From: Nitrospirota bacterium
GTDB lineage: Bacteria; Nitrospirota; JACRHJ01
Direction: 5' to 3'
Assembly: GCA_021784575.1 (NCBI GenBank)
Contig: JAJYHX010000002.1
Span: forward strand, 186,001-250,000
DNA length: 64,000 bases
This document shows positions 51,151 to 59,378 of the stretch, piece after piece. The translations under genes were made by a program, and so were the position numbers. How positions within the stretch are numbered: position 1 is the first letter of the stretch; each line of letters starts with the position of its first letter. The notes under the pieces were generated by a model, which was given only the letters and a program-made list of their open reading frames with translations, searched no databases and was not told the origin of the DNA.

Positions 51151-51159
51151 TGGTATAAT
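51151..51159 (+). promoter_or_regulatory. Extended -10 promoter of the Memo-like gene
   Basis: TGG-TATAAT at 51151-51159, a perfect -10 with an upstream TG, and no good -35 at normal spacing (TTGCGT at 19 bases). It lies just past repeat copy B and 24 bases before the GTG start, which follows GGAGGT by 5 bases. Confidence 0.5.
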
Positions 51160-51182
51160 ACGCAGAATTCCGGAGGTGGCCC

Positions 51183-52028
51183 GTGTCTGTAAGGGTTCCT
51201 GTAGCCGCGCCGTTTTATTCCGGAGACGTTCGTGCGCAGATGGAGATATATGAGCGCGAGTTCACGCCTCCTCCCGGCCTTCCTGATGTGATTTCTGGCG
51301 GGATTGTCCCCCATGCCGGGTGGTATTACTCGGGCAGGACGGCATCGAAGGTCTATCTTTCCATAAAGCTCAGGCGCGCCCCCAAGACCTTTGTCCTGTT
51401 CGGGGCCGTGCATGTCCCCGCCGTCCATTCTTTCGCGGTCTATCCCGACGGCTCCTGGCAGACGCCGCTCGGCGAGGCAAGGGTAGACCGCGCGCTTGCC
51501 GAAATATTCCTTGAAGAGATACCGGACCTGCTCGTGTCCGACACGCATGCCCACGCCTTGGAGCACTCGATAGAAGTCCAGCTCCCGATGATAAAATACC
51601 TGTTTCCCGATGCCATGATTGTGCCCGTCGCGGCGCCGCCGCTCGAAGAGGCCGTGAAGATCGGCGGCAGGATAGGAAGGCTGATTGCCGGGATGGATGT
51701 TGCGGTCATAGGCTCGTCCGACCTCACGCATTACGGAGACGATTACGGCTTTGCGCCAGCCGGGTATGGCGCGGACGCAAGGACGTGGATGCGGTCTAAC
51801 GACATGAAGATTATCGGGGCCGCGCTCGAAATGCAGGCGGAGAGGATAATACCGGAGGCCGAGGCGGACTGGAACGCATGCGGTGCGGGCGCGATGGCCG
51901 CGGCCATCGCCGCCGCGAAATCCCTCGGCGCCGAGAAAGGGATTCTACTGGAGCACACGACAAGCTTCGACGTGCATCCTGAGGGCGAGTTCCGTATGGC
52001 GGTGGGCTATGCCGGGATTATTTTCTGA
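51183..52028 (+). CDS. AmmeMemoRadiSam system protein B (Memo-like)
   Basis: 281 residues from a GTG. Memo family: related to class III extradiol dioxygenases, with putative metal ligands in GGIVPHAGWYYSGRTA, VLFGAVHVPAVHSFAV and THAHALEHSIEVQLPM, and VIGSSDLTHYGDDYGF. The system's other parts (AMMECR1-like and a radical SAM protein) are not adjacent in this window. Function unknown in bacteria. The 3' end is followed by a duplicated tail (52060-52083). Confidence 0.88.
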   Translation: MSVRVPVAAPFYSGDVRAQMEIYEREFTPPPGLPDVISGGIVPHAGWYYSGRTASKVYLSIKLRRAPKTFVLFGAVHVPAVHSFAVYPDGSWQTPLGEARVDRALAEIFLEEIPDLLVSDTHAHALEHSIEVQLPMIKYLFPDAMIVPVAAPPLEEAVKIGGRIGRLIAGMDVAVIGSSDLTHYGDDYGFAPAGYGADARTWMRSNDMKIIGAALEMQAERIIPEAEADWNACGAGAMAAAIAAAKSLGAEKGILLEHTTSFDVHPEGEFRMAVGYAGIIF

Positions 52029-52083
52029 TATGCAGCTGCGGAAAGACCATGCCGCCGCAGGTTACGCGGGGATTATTTTCTGA
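52004..52083 (+). repeat. Local duplication of the Memo gene's 3' end
   Basis: The last 25 bases of the gene (GGCTATGCCGGGATTATTT then TCTGA) recur 55 bases on as GGTTACGCGGGGATTATTT then TCTGA, giving the peptide ending GYAGIIF twice, each with a stop. The second copy overlaps the last codons of the convergent osmC-like gene. It looks like a partial tandem duplication left after the first stop. Confidence 0.65.
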
Positions 52084-52555
52084 CGTCGCGCGGCGGCTCC
52101 ACGTCCGTGATGGTCCAGCCGACCTTTACCTTCAGGTCTTTCCTGAGGGAGTGATACACGGAGCAGTATTTATCCTGGGAGAGCGCGACGGCGCGCTCGA
52201 TGCGCCGCTCCGTGATCCCGCTCCCGCTCACGTGTATGTGCATCGTTATGGACTTGAAATACTGCGGCGGTGTGACGTTCCTTTCGGCGTCGATGTCCAC
52301 CTTGAACTTCTCGATATGGCACTTCATTTTTTTCAGGAAGCTCAGGACGTCTATCCCCATGCAGCCGGCGAGCGAGAGCATAAGGGACTCCGTCGGCATA
52401 CAGCCCCACTGGACCTCGGCGTCGAATTCGATCTCGTAGCCGGACTGCGTCATGCCCTTGAAGAGCAGATCCTTCTCCCAGAAGAGGAAGCCCTTCATCT
52501 GGCCCCTCACCTTGTTCTTGTATTCTTCGAGCTGAAGTTCCGCGTCGTGCGACAT
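52073..52555 (-). CDS. OsmC family peroxiredoxin-like protein
   Basis: 160 residues. The two Cys of the OsmC/Ohr fold are present: one in LSLAGCMGIDVLSFLKKM and one in SQDKYCSVYHSL. The family reduces organic hydroperoxides or related thiol compounds. In a sulfur-metabolising anaerobe it may handle sulfane or peroxide stress. Convergent with the Memo-like gene; its last codons overlap the duplicated tail there. Confidence 0.88.
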   Translation of the reverse strand: MSHDAELQLEEYKNKVRGQMKGFLFWEKDLLFKGMTQSGYEIEFDAEVQWGCMPTESLMLSLAGCMGIDVLSFLKKMKCHIEKFKVDIDAERNVTPPQYFKSITMHIHVSGSGITERRIERAVALSQDKYCSVYHSLRKDLKVKVGWTITDVEPPRDVRK

Positions 52556-52589
52556 AACCTGAACGGCTCCTTAGCGCAATGCAATAATT

Positions 52590-52616
52590 GTCATCCCGCG
52601 CCTGACACGGGGATAG
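52590..52616. repeat. Short palindromic repeat upstream of cobA
   Basis: GTCATCCCG-cgcctgaca-CGGGGATAG, a hairpin of the same GTCAT/CGGGAAT type as those at 8481-8500 and 25622-25691. It lies between the osmC-like gene start and the cobA stop. Confidence 0.5.
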
Positions 52617-52625
52617 TTTACCGGA

Positions 52626-53417
52626 TTATTTTACGCTCTTCTCCGGCCTGGCCTCCGGCACATATACCGAAAGCAGCGTTTTAAATTCCTTCCGAAGCCC
52701 CACCACCTCGCCTATCACGATAAGCGCCGGGGTATCGAGCCCCGAGGCGGATGCCGCCTGAAAAAGCTCGGAAAGCGGCGCGATGACCTGCCTCTGGCCG
52801 CGCGAAGTCCCGTGGCTTATCACCGCCGCGGGCGTGCTCCCGGGGCGTCCGGCGGAGATGAGGCGTTCCGCTATCTCGGGCAGGCGGGTAAGGCCCATGT
52901 AGATTACAATCGTGCCCACGGCGGTCGCCAGTTTCTCCCAGTCCACCGGGTCTTCCAGGCCGCTGCCCGGATGCCCCGTGACGAACGCGACGCTGCCCGA
53001 TACGCCCCTGTGCGTGACAGGTATGCCGAGCGAGCCGGGGACGGCCACGCCGGATGTCACGCCGGGGACAACCTCGCATGGCACGCCGGCCCCGCCGAGC
53101 GCCATGACTTCCTCGCCGCCGCGTCCGAAGACGAACGGGTCTCCGCCTTTGAGCCGCACGACCGTATTGCCGGCCTGCGCCTGCTCTATGAGGGTGCGGT
53201 TGATCTCTTCCTGTGAAGGGCACATCCTTCCGGCGCGCTTGCCCATATACATAAGCTTCGCGTCAGGAGGCGCAAGCTTGAGGAGGGATTCCTGCACAAG
53301 GGCGTCGTAGACCACCACCCGCGCCTTCCCGAGGATTTCCGCGCCCTTTACGGTTATGAGCTCCGGGTCTCCGGGGCCCGCGCCGACGAGATATACGATT
53401 CCGGTTTTCACTGCCAT
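52626..53417 (-). CDS. cobA: Uroporphyrinogen-III C-methyltransferase (CobA/SUMT)
   Basis: About 263 residues from the ATG giving MAVKTGIVYLVGAGPGDPELIT. Methylates uroporphyrinogen III at C-2 and C-7 to precorrin-2, the branch point to siroheme and cobalamin. Seen: GPGDPELITVKGAEIL, VVYDALV, RLKGGDPFVFGRGGEE and PVTHRG. Siroheme is the prosthetic group of DsrAB nearby, and B12 would come from the cobH route. A longer N-terminal frame was rejected. Confidence 0.93.
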   Translation of the reverse strand: MAVKTGIVYLVGAGPGDPELITVKGAEILGKARVVVYDALVQESLLKLAPPDAKLMYMGKRAGRMCPSQEEINRTLIEQAQAGNTVVRLKGGDPFVFGRGGEEVMALGGAGVPCEVVPGVTSGVAVPGSLGIPVTHRGVSGSVAFVTGHPGSGLEDPVDWEKLATAVGTIVIYMGLTRLPEIAERLISAGRPGSTPAAVISHGTSRGQRQVIAPLSELFQAASASGLDTPALIVIGEVVGLRKEFKTLLSVYVPEARPEKSVK

Positions 53418-53517
53418 AAAAAAACTTCCTTCGCGCGCCCAGGTTATGGTTGCGCCTTTAAACTCCAACTCATTCGGATAAAGCCGCCGCCGGAGGTATG
53501 CGACTCCGAGGCCCTTG

Positions 53518-53961
53518 TTACTGGTAGCCCTCGAACTTGCCTTCGATGTAGTCCTTGAGGTAGCGGTTTTCCGCCTCCACCTTGTGCATCAGGCCGCGCA
53601 CAACGTCCCTGATGGAGATAATGCCGGTAAGGTTCTGGCCTGACATGACGGGCAGATGGCGGATTGTGTTCTTCGTCATGATGTTCATGACATAATCGAG
53701 GTCGTCGTCCACAAGCCCGATAATGATGTTGTTGGACATGACCTCGGACACCTTGCGCGTCCCGTATCCGCCGGGGTTGTCGTGAACCTCGCGTAGCACG
53801 TCTCTCTCCGAAAACATGCCCTTGAGGCTGCCGCTGCCGTCGATGACGGGCAGACAGCTTATCTTGTTGACAATGAGGGTATTAAAAGCTTCCGAGACTT
53901 TCTGGTCAACATTTGCCGTTATCAGGCCCCTGCTGGTATCGAGAATGTCCTTGATCTTCAT
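53518..53961 (-). CDS. CBS-domain pair protein
   Basis: 147 residues with two CBS motifs: IKDILDTSRGLITANVDQKVSEAF to MFSERDVLRE (about 1-60) and VSEVMSNNIIIGLVDDDLDYVMNIM to GIISIRDVVR (about 70-130). CBS pairs bind AMP, ATP or SAM and act as energy sensors. Lone CBS proteins of this size are common near redox genes. A link to the sulfur operon is only suggested by position. Confidence 0.9.
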   Translation of the reverse strand: MKIKDILDTSRGLITANVDQKVSEAFNTLIVNKISCLPVIDGSGSLKGMFSERDVLREVHDNPGGYGTRKVSEVMSNNIIIGLVDDDLDYVMNIMTKNTIRHLPVMSGQNLTGIISIRDVVRGLMHKVEAENRYLKDYIEGKFEGYQ

Positions 53962-54064
53962 TGCCGCCCCCTTTGTCTTTTACCCGTTAATCGTTCCGGC
54001 CAGCATCTCCCTTTCCCGTTCCTCACCGCGATTCCGCATATTGCTTCGCAATCCCGGGTTTCAC

Positions 54065-54116
54065 AACTCCCCCTTTGCCCTCTTATCTTAAGATGGGGAC
54101 AAGAGGGGGCGTTACC
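54065..54116. repeat. Palindromic repeat related to 34695-34745
   Basis: AACTCCCCCTTTGCCCTCTT, then ATCTTAAGATGGGGACAAGA, then GGGGGCGTTACC. Order of blocks matches the minus strand of the element at 34695-34745. Lies in the 260-base gap between the CBS and tusA genes. Apart from this and a hairpin at 54186-54207, nothing else is recognised in that gap. Confidence 0.65.
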
Positions 54117-54185
54117 TTCGGGGTTGCCGCGGGCCAGACTTCGGCCCTCGGAGCGACAGACCTCGTATTCTTACCGACAACCTTA

Positions 54186-54207
54186 AGGCCCCGGAAGGCC
54201 GGGGCCT
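54186..54207 (-). terminator. Possible terminator hairpin after tusA
   Basis: A perfect stem AGGCCCCGG-CCTT-CCGGGGCCT on the minus strand, 15 bases past the tusA stop. The bases that follow (TAAGGTTG) form only a weak T-run, so it may end transcription inefficiently. Confidence 0.45.
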
Positions 54208-54221
54208 CGCGTGTCCTGATA

Positions 54222-54458
54222 CTACTTCGTTTTTTTGATGAAGTAGTGCTGCTTGCCGTCCTTCTCTTCCGTGCCGAGAAGCTCGTTGCCCGTCCTCTTG
54301 GCCCATGCGACGATGTCGTTGACGGTGCCGAGGTCCGTGCCTATCATCTCAAGAATCTTTCCCGTCTCCATCTTCTTCACGGCCATGTTGGTCTTAAGTA
54401 TCGGCTCCGGGCAGACAAGCCCAGAGCAGTCGAGCACCTGGTCAGCCTTGATGTCCAT
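54222..54458 (-). CDS. tusA: TusA-like sulfurtransferase
   Basis: 78 residues. Contains LDCSGLVCPEPILKTNMAVKKM; Cys16 of the CPEP motif carries the persulfide. TusA takes sulfur from a cysteine desulfurase or rhodanese and passes it to DsrEFH and on to DsrC in sulfur oxidisers, or to tRNA thiolation. In sulfate/sulfite-related loci a TusA near dsr genes is expected to move sulfur in dissimilatory metabolism. Sits just downstream of the NfnB-like gene. Confidence 0.9.
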   Translation of the reverse strand: MDIKADQVLDCSGLVCPEPILKTNMAVKKMETGKILEMIGTDLGTVNDIVAWAKRTGNELLGTEEKDGKQHYFIKKTK

Positions 54459-54500
54459 ATCGACCCCCTTTGTGTTACGTGTTTATAGATGCGCCATGAA

Positions 54501-55997
54501 TCATAACGCCCCCTTGCTCCACCACTCGCCGGTCTTCAGGTATTCGTCGATGCCCTTTGCGGCGCTTCTGCCCGCGCCCATCGCAAGGATAACCGTGGCC
54601 GAGCCGGTGACGATGTCGCCGCCGGCGAAGACGCCCTTCTTGGTCGTCCGGCAGGTCTGCTCGCTCTCCACTTCGATATAGCCTCTCTTCGTCTGGCCGA
54701 GGCCCGGAGTCGTCTGGAACAGGAGCGGATTGGAGCTCGTGCCGATGGAGACTACCACGGCGTCCACTTCGAGGGTGAACTCGGAGCCGGGTTTCGGCAC
54801 CGGCCTGCGCCTGCCGGAATCGTCCGGATCGCCAAGCTCCATCTCTATGCACTCAAGGCCCTTGACCCAGCCCTGCTCGTTCCCGAGGACCTTCACCGGC
54901 GCGGTAAGGAGCTTGAACTGCACGCCCTCGTGCATCGCGTGCTCGACCTCTTCCTTACGGGCCGGGAGCTCGTCCTTCGAGCGCCTGTATACGATATAGG
55001 CGTTGTCCGCGCCGAGGCGAAGGGCCGTGCGCACGGCGTCCATGGCGACATTGCCGCCGCCGACCACCGCGACATTCTTGAACCTCTTTATCGGCGTGTC
55101 GAACTCCGGGAACCGGAACGCCTTCATGAGGTTCGAGCGCGTGAGGAACTCGTTGGCGGAATAGACGCCGTTCAGGTTCTCGCCGGGGATGCCCATGAAC
55201 CACGGGAGCCCCGCGCCGTTGCAGATGTACACGGCGTCGAAACCGTCCTCGCTCATGAGCTGGTCGATTGTCTTTATCTTGCCGATGACGTAGTTCAGCT
55301 TTATCTCGACGCCCATCTGTTCGAGCACCTTTACCTCGCGCTCGACGATGGCCTTCGGGAGCCTGAACTCCGGTATGCCGTATACCAGGACGCCGCCCGC
55401 CTTGTGCAGGGCCTCGAATATCGTTACCTTGTGGCCCATGACCGTGAGGTCGAACGCCGCGGTCAGGCCGGACGGCCCCGCGCCGACAATGGCGATCTTT
55501 TTGCCCGTGGGCGCCTCGGCCTTTGGTATCCGGCCACCGCCGTGCTTCGCCTGGAAATCGGCCACGAAACGCTCAAGCCGCCCTATGGCGACGGAATCGC
55601 CCTTCTTGCTGAGGATGCAGACCTTCTCGCACTGCATCTCCTGCGGACATACGCGCCCGCATACGGCGGGCAGAAGGCTCGACTCCTTTATCTTCGCAAG
55701 CGCGGAGAGGTAGTCCTTGCTCTGGATGAGGCCGATAAAAGACTTGATGTCGATACCGACCGGACAGCCCGTGGTGCAGAAAGGCTTCTTGCACTGCAAG
55801 CACCGCGACGCCTCGAGGAGCGCCTGCTCCTCCGTATATCCGAGCGTCACTTCGTCGAAATTTTTTGCCCTTACGAGCGGGGCCTGCTCCGGCATACTCT
55901 GCCTGGGAACCTTGGGCCTGCCCTGACCCTTCCGGCCTCCTTCGCCCCCCTGGCCGCCTTGCCCGGCTGCCCCCTGATCCTTTTTCTCTTCAGTCAT
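54501..55997 (-). CDS. NADPH-binding flavoprotein, NfnB/SudA (GltD-like) large subunit
   Basis: 498 residues. N-terminal low-complexity Gly/Gln stretch, then the glutamate-synthase-small-subunit Fe-S domain (CLQCKKPFCTTGCPVGIDIKSFI, PAVCGRVCPQEMQCEKVCIL), FAD-binding GAGPSGLTAAFDLTVMGHKV and NADPH-binding VVGGGNVAMDAVRTALRLG. With the next gene upstream it forms an NfnAB/SudAB-type pair, which bifurcates electrons between NAD(H), NADPH and ferredoxin. It could feed reductant to, or collect it from, the DsrAB/DsrL system. Confidence 0.85.
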   Translation of the reverse strand: MTEEKKDQGAAGQGGQGGEGGRKGQGRPKVPRQSMPEQAPLVRAKNFDEVTLGYTEEQALLEASRCLQCKKPFCTTGCPVGIDIKSFIGLIQSKDYLSALAKIKESSLLPAVCGRVCPQEMQCEKVCILSKKGDSVAIGRLERFVADFQAKHGGGRIPKAEAPTGKKIAIVGAGPSGLTAAFDLTVMGHKVTIFEALHKAGGVLVYGIPEFRLPKAIVEREVKVLEQMGVEIKLNYVIGKIKTIDQLMSEDGFDAVYICNGAGLPWFMGIPGENLNGVYSANEFLTRSNLMKAFRFPEFDTPIKRFKNVAVVGGGNVAMDAVRTALRLGADNAYIVYRRSKDELPARKEEVEHAMHEGVQFKLLTAPVKVLGNEQGWVKGLECIEMELGDPDDSGRRRPVPKPGSEFTLEVDAVVVSIGTSSNPLLFQTTPGLGQTKRGYIEVESEQTCRTTKKGVFAGGDIVTGSATVILAMGAGRSAAKGIDEYLKTGEWWSKGAL

Positions 55998-56015
55998 CGT
56001 TACCGTCCTTATCGC

Positions 56016-56867
56016 TTAAGCCGAATGGCAGAGTTTTTTCCTGCATATGTCAGCCGCCTGCTTCTCCTCCGGCAGATACTGCCTCTGGCGCGCCATCATC
56101 TCGTCGTAGTCCACCTCGTGTCCGTCAAACTCCGGCCCGTCAACGCATACGAACCTGGTCTTCCCGCCGACTGTCACGCGGCAGGCGCCGCACATCCCGG
56201 TGCCGTCAACCATGATGGTGTTGAGGCTGGCGAAGGTCTTTATCCTGTGCGGCTCCGTGACCTTGCAGACGAACTTCATCATAATCGGCGGGCCGATTAC
56301 GACGACAAGGTCGACAGGGATTTTCTCGACCTCTATCATCTGCTTGAGCTCGTCCGTAACGAAGCCCTTTTTCACGTACGAGCCGTCGTCCGTGGTGATG
56401 CGCACCTCGCTTGAGGCCTTCCTCATCAGGTCTTCGTATATCAAAAGGTCTTTCGTCCTGGCGCCCAGGATGGAGATGACCTTGTTTCCTGCGTCTTTCA
56501 TGGCCTTGGCAATCGGATGGACGGGCGCGATGCCCACGCCGCCTCCGACACAGACTACCGTGCCGAACTTCTCCACGTGCGTCGGCTTGCCGAGCGGCCC
56601 GGCGACATGCGTGAGCCTGTCGCCTTCCTTGAACGAGCCGAGGAGCATTGTGGAGGCCCCGACTTCCTGGAACAGGATGTTTATGGTGCCTGCCCCCGCG
56701 TCCTTGTCGGCAATCGTGAGAGGTATCCTCTCGCCCGATTCCCGCGGGATGATGATGACGAACTGCCCGGCCTTGTGAGCCCTGGCAATCTCCGGAGCGT
56801 TAAGCACGAACTCCGTTATTCTCGGTTCCTGCGCGGACCAAACTGTCTTTTTTAAGATTTCGTACAT
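56016..56867 (-). CDS. Ferredoxin-NADP reductase-like small subunit, NfnA/SudB type
   Basis: 283 residues. FAD-binding GERIPLTIADKDAG-type segment, NAD-binding VVCVGGGVGIAPVHPIAKAMK, and C-terminal [2Fe-2S] Cys set (MVDGTGMCGACRVTVGGKTRFVCVDGPEFDGHEVD), matching the small subunit of the NfnAB/SudAB complexes. Lies 18 bases upstream of the large-subunit gene and 12 bases downstream of the ferritin-like gene, so the group is probably one transcript. Confidence 0.88.
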   Translation of the reverse strand: MYEILKKTVWSAQEPRITEFVLNAPEIARAHKAGQFVIIIPRESGERIPLTIADKDAGAGTINILFQEVGASTMLLGSFKEGDRLTHVAGPLGKPTHVEKFGTVVCVGGGVGIAPVHPIAKAMKDAGNKVISILGARTKDLLIYEDLMRKASSEVRITTDDGSYVKKGFVTDELKQMIEVEKIPVDLVVVIGPPIMMKFVCKVTEPHRIKTFASLNTIMVDGTGMCGACRVTVGGKTRFVCVDGPEFDGHEVDYDEMMARQRQYLPEEKQAADICRKKLCHSA

Positions 56868-56879
56868 TCAGCCCCACCC

Positions 56880-57350
56880 TTAGTTATGTTCTATCTCTCT
56901 CATGAAATCGTCGTATTTCTCCTCGAATCCCCTCAGATGCCTGCTCTCCTCGTCCGCCAGCAGAAGGAACAATTTCCTGGCCTTCGGGTCGTCGGACAGG
57001 GCGGCATATTTCCTGTAAGACTCAAGCGCCTCTTTCTCCTTGGCCATTGCGGCCTGGAGGACGTCCTGGTAGCTCGCCGTCTCGTCAAGCCTCACCGTGC
57101 CTATGTAATCGGCATATCCGAGAGGTTTCGCCACGCCTTGCGACTTCGGTATTTTCCCGCCTTTTTCGACCTTCTTTTCCAGATCGTTCAAGTGGTCGAT
57201 GTGTTTCTGCTCCTCCTTCGCCAGGTGCTGAAGGTATGCCCGGACGTTGCCAACCGAGGACTTTTCAGCGGCCTCAAGGTAGAAACGTCTCGAGTTCTCC
57301 TCGTTTATCCTGGCGTAGTCGATTATCTCTCTCAGCGTGATTTCTTCCAT
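56880..57350 (-). CDS. Rubrerythrin-like ferritin family protein
   Basis: 156 residues, a four-helix bundle with diiron ligand motifs: EENSRRFYLEAAE and EEQKHIDHL in the first half, EKEALESYRKY and DEESRHLRGFE in the second. No rubredoxin domain is present. Family members reduce peroxide or handle iron in anaerobes. It lies between the DsrL terminator and the NfnA-like gene and is probably the first gene of that downstream transcript. No promoter was recognised by eye. Confidence 0.85.
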   Translation of the reverse strand: MEEITLREIIDYARINEENSRRFYLEAAEKSSVGNVRAYLQHLAKEEQKHIDHLNDLEKKVEKGGKIPKSQGVAKPLGYADYIGTVRLDETASYQDVLQAAMAKEKEALESYRKYAALSDDPKARKLFLLLADEESRHLRGFEEKYDDFMREIEHN

Positions 57351-57364
57351 TCAGATCTCCTGAT

Positions 57365-57411
57365 AAAAAACAGCCCGGAGGGTCCGCCCCATGGACAGGC
57401 GGCCCTCCGGG
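57365..57411 (-). terminator. Rho-independent terminator after dsrL
   Basis: Stem CCCGGAGGG/CCCTCCGGG (57374-57382 and 57403-57411) with an inner GC stem and a 20-base loop, followed on the minus strand by CTGTTTTTT. It sits 17 bases past the dsrL stop, in the 77-base gap before the ferritin-like gene, so the dsr transcript can end here. Confidence 0.8.
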
Positions 57412-57427
57412 TAACGGAACGAATATT

Positions 57428-59107
57428 TTAGAACATGTCTATGTAGCCGCAGGGACAGGCTTCAGCGCATTTCTTGCAGCCCTGGCACTTGTCCAGGATG
57501 AACTCGTAATGCGTGCCGCGCGGGGTGGTCTTGGCCTTTTTCTCCACCGCGCCGTCCGAGCAGTACATCCAGCAGTTGTCGCAGTCGAAGCACAGCCCGC
57601 AGCTCATACAGCGCGATACTTCTTCCTTGAACTCCGTGTCGGTAAGTGCGAGCATCGGCTCTTTCGTCATGCTCGTCTTCACCTCGGACGCCGGGATATA
57701 CCTGGTCGGCGTCCTCTCCTTCTTGACAAAGAAGTCGCGGTACATGTTCTGATACCTGACGACCGTAAGCGGGGCCTCGGCGGGCTTCTCATTGTTCCTG
57801 ATGAAGTCGTCGATGGCCTCGGCGGCCTTCCTGCCAAGGCCTATGGCCTCCGTTACAAGGCCAAGCTGGTTCGTGACGTCGCCGCCCGCGAAGACGCCGT
57901 CCGCCGGCGTCTTGCCTGCCGCGTCCGCGGATATCCAGCCCTTTTCGTTCTTCAGGCTCTCAAGGCCGCCGAACTCCGGCTCCTGGCTGATGGACGGGCA
58001 GACGAACGTCGCCTCCACCACGAACTCCGAACCGGGCACCGGGACGGGCCTGCGCCTCCCGGAGGCGTCCGGCTCGCCGAGCTCCATCCTCTGAAGCTTG
58101 AGGCCCGTCGCCTTGCCGTCCTTCACCACGACTTCGACGGGAGCGGTAAGGTATTCGAACTTGACGCCTTCCTCCTCGGCGGAGTGGATCTCGTGCTCGA
58201 TTGCGGGCATCTCGGCGCGGGTCCTGCGGTAGGAGAGGGTAACGTCCGAGCCGAGCCTGAGCGCGACTCTCGCGGCGTCGATGGCGCTGTTGCCGCCGCC
58301 GACCACAATAACCTTCCCGCCTATATCGACCTTTTCGCCTTTATTGACCTTGTGCAGGAATTCCGCGCCTGTCATGACGTTCGGCGCGTTCTCCCCGGGA
58401 ACTCCGAGCTTCTTGCCCGCATGGGCGCCTATGCCCATGAAGACAACGCGGTTGGACTTCCGGATCTCGTCGAGCGCGACGTCTTTGCCTATCTTCGTCT
58501 TCAGCTTGAGCTGCACGCCGAGGTCGAGGATTTTCTTGATCTCCGCGTCGAGCACGTCCTCCGGCAATCTGTAGGAGGGGATGCCGTAGCGGAGCATACC
58601 TCCGGGCTTCTCGAAAGACTCGTAGATCGTTACGCCGTAGCCGCGCCTGGCAAGCTGGTACGCGCAGGAAAGACCCGCCGGACCGGAGCCTACGACCGCG
58701 ACGGATTCGGCCTTCTTCTCCGTCGGCGCCGTGAGCGGCAGGTTGTTCTTGATGCCGTAGTCGCCCATGTAGCGCTCGATGTTGTTGATGTTGAGCGGCC
58801 CTTCGAGGCTTCCCCTGTTGCACTCGCTCTCGCATGGATGCGGGCAGACCCTGCCGGTGGTGGCCGGGAGCGGGTTCTTGTCCGTAAGCATGAGCCATGC
58901 CTCTTTCATGGACTGGTCGAAGGTCCTGCCGTACATCTCCGACTGGCTGACGTGCATCACGTAGCCGCGGATGTCAACGCCTGAAGGGCACTTGAACGTG
59001 CACGGCGGCGTTTTCGGCTGGTACTTGGGCCTCAGCGCGGAAGCCTGCGTCGCGGAGCCGGCTTTTATGCTGTAGTCCTTTTTCTTCTTCTTAACTACAA
59101 TGGCCAT
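57428..59107 (-). CDS. dsrL: DsrL-like NAD(P)H:acceptor iron-sulfur flavoprotein
   Basis: 559 residues. N-terminal glutamate-synthase Fe-S domain (CTFKCPSGVDIRGY, GRVCPHPCESECNRGSLEG), FAD site VVGSGPAGLSCAYQLARRGY, NADPH-binding VVGGGNSAIDAARVALRLG, and a C-terminal ferredoxin domain with two Cys clusters (CMSCGLCFDCDNCWMYC and CQGCKKCAEACPCGY). DsrL links NAD(P)H to DsrAB; it is required for sulfur oxidation in Allochromatium and also occurs with reductive-type Dsr. It is somewhat shorter than the 650-residue type. Directly downstream of dsrD. Confidence 0.72.
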   Translation of the reverse strand: MAIVVKKKKKDYSIKAGSATQASALRPKYQPKTPPCTFKCPSGVDIRGYVMHVSQSEMYGRTFDQSMKEAWLMLTDKNPLPATTGRVCPHPCESECNRGSLEGPLNINNIERYMGDYGIKNNLPLTAPTEKKAESVAVVGSGPAGLSCAYQLARRGYGVTIYESFEKPGGMLRYGIPSYRLPEDVLDAEIKKILDLGVQLKLKTKIGKDVALDEIRKSNRVVFMGIGAHAGKKLGVPGENAPNVMTGAEFLHKVNKGEKVDIGGKVIVVGGGNSAIDAARVALRLGSDVTLSYRRTRAEMPAIEHEIHSAEEEGVKFEYLTAPVEVVVKDGKATGLKLQRMELGEPDASGRRRPVPVPGSEFVVEATFVCPSISQEPEFGGLESLKNEKGWISADAAGKTPADGVFAGGDVTNQLGLVTEAIGLGRKAAEAIDDFIRNNEKPAEAPLTVVRYQNMYRDFFVKKERTPTRYIPASEVKTSMTKEPMLALTDTEFKEEVSRCMSCGLCFDCDNCWMYCSDGAVEKKAKTTPRGTHYEFILDKCQGCKKCAEACPCGYIDMF

Positions 59108-59121
59108 TGATTTTTCTCCGT

Positions 59122-59367
59122 TTATGCGTTCGCGCTTCCCTCTACGTGCGGAAGCTCGATCGTAGTGCCGCCGAAATAGCCATATACGAGCTTCTCCTCG
59201 TCGATAAGCTCCTTAAGGGCCTCCTTCACGTCTTTCTTGGAGCACTCGGCCTCGCCGAAGTGCTCTATGACTTCCTGGGTAAGGTGAGGGACCTTCACCT
59301 GCTTTTTGCCGGCATAGGACTCCACCTTCTGAAACAAGTAGCTTTTTATCTCTTCTAAGGACGCCAT
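59122..59367 (-). CDS. dsrD: DsrD, sulfite reductase activator
   Basis: 81 residues. Winged-helix-like small protein: SLEEIKSYLFQKVESYAGKKQVKV then LTQEVIEHFGEAECSKKDVKEAL and KLVYGYFGGTTIEL. DsrD binds and stimulates DsrAB and occurs almost only in organisms using the reductive pathway, so it is a marker for sulfite reduction or disproportionation. Placed between dsrB and dsrL with 11- and 14-base gaps. Confidence 0.93.
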   Translation of the reverse strand: MASLEEIKSYLFQKVESYAGKKQVKVPHLTQEVIEHFGEAECSKKDVKEALKELIDEEKLVYGYFGGTTIELPHVEGSANA

Positions 59368-59378
59368 TTTCGCACCTC

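Noticed and set aside
54930-56414. 494-codon open frame on the plus strand
   Set aside because: Antisense to the NfnAB-like genes; no recognisable motif and no Shine-Dalgarno.
57509-58984. 491-codon open frame on the plus strand
   Set aside because: Antisense to dsrL; repetitive Ala/Arg/Leu composition typical of a shadow frame.
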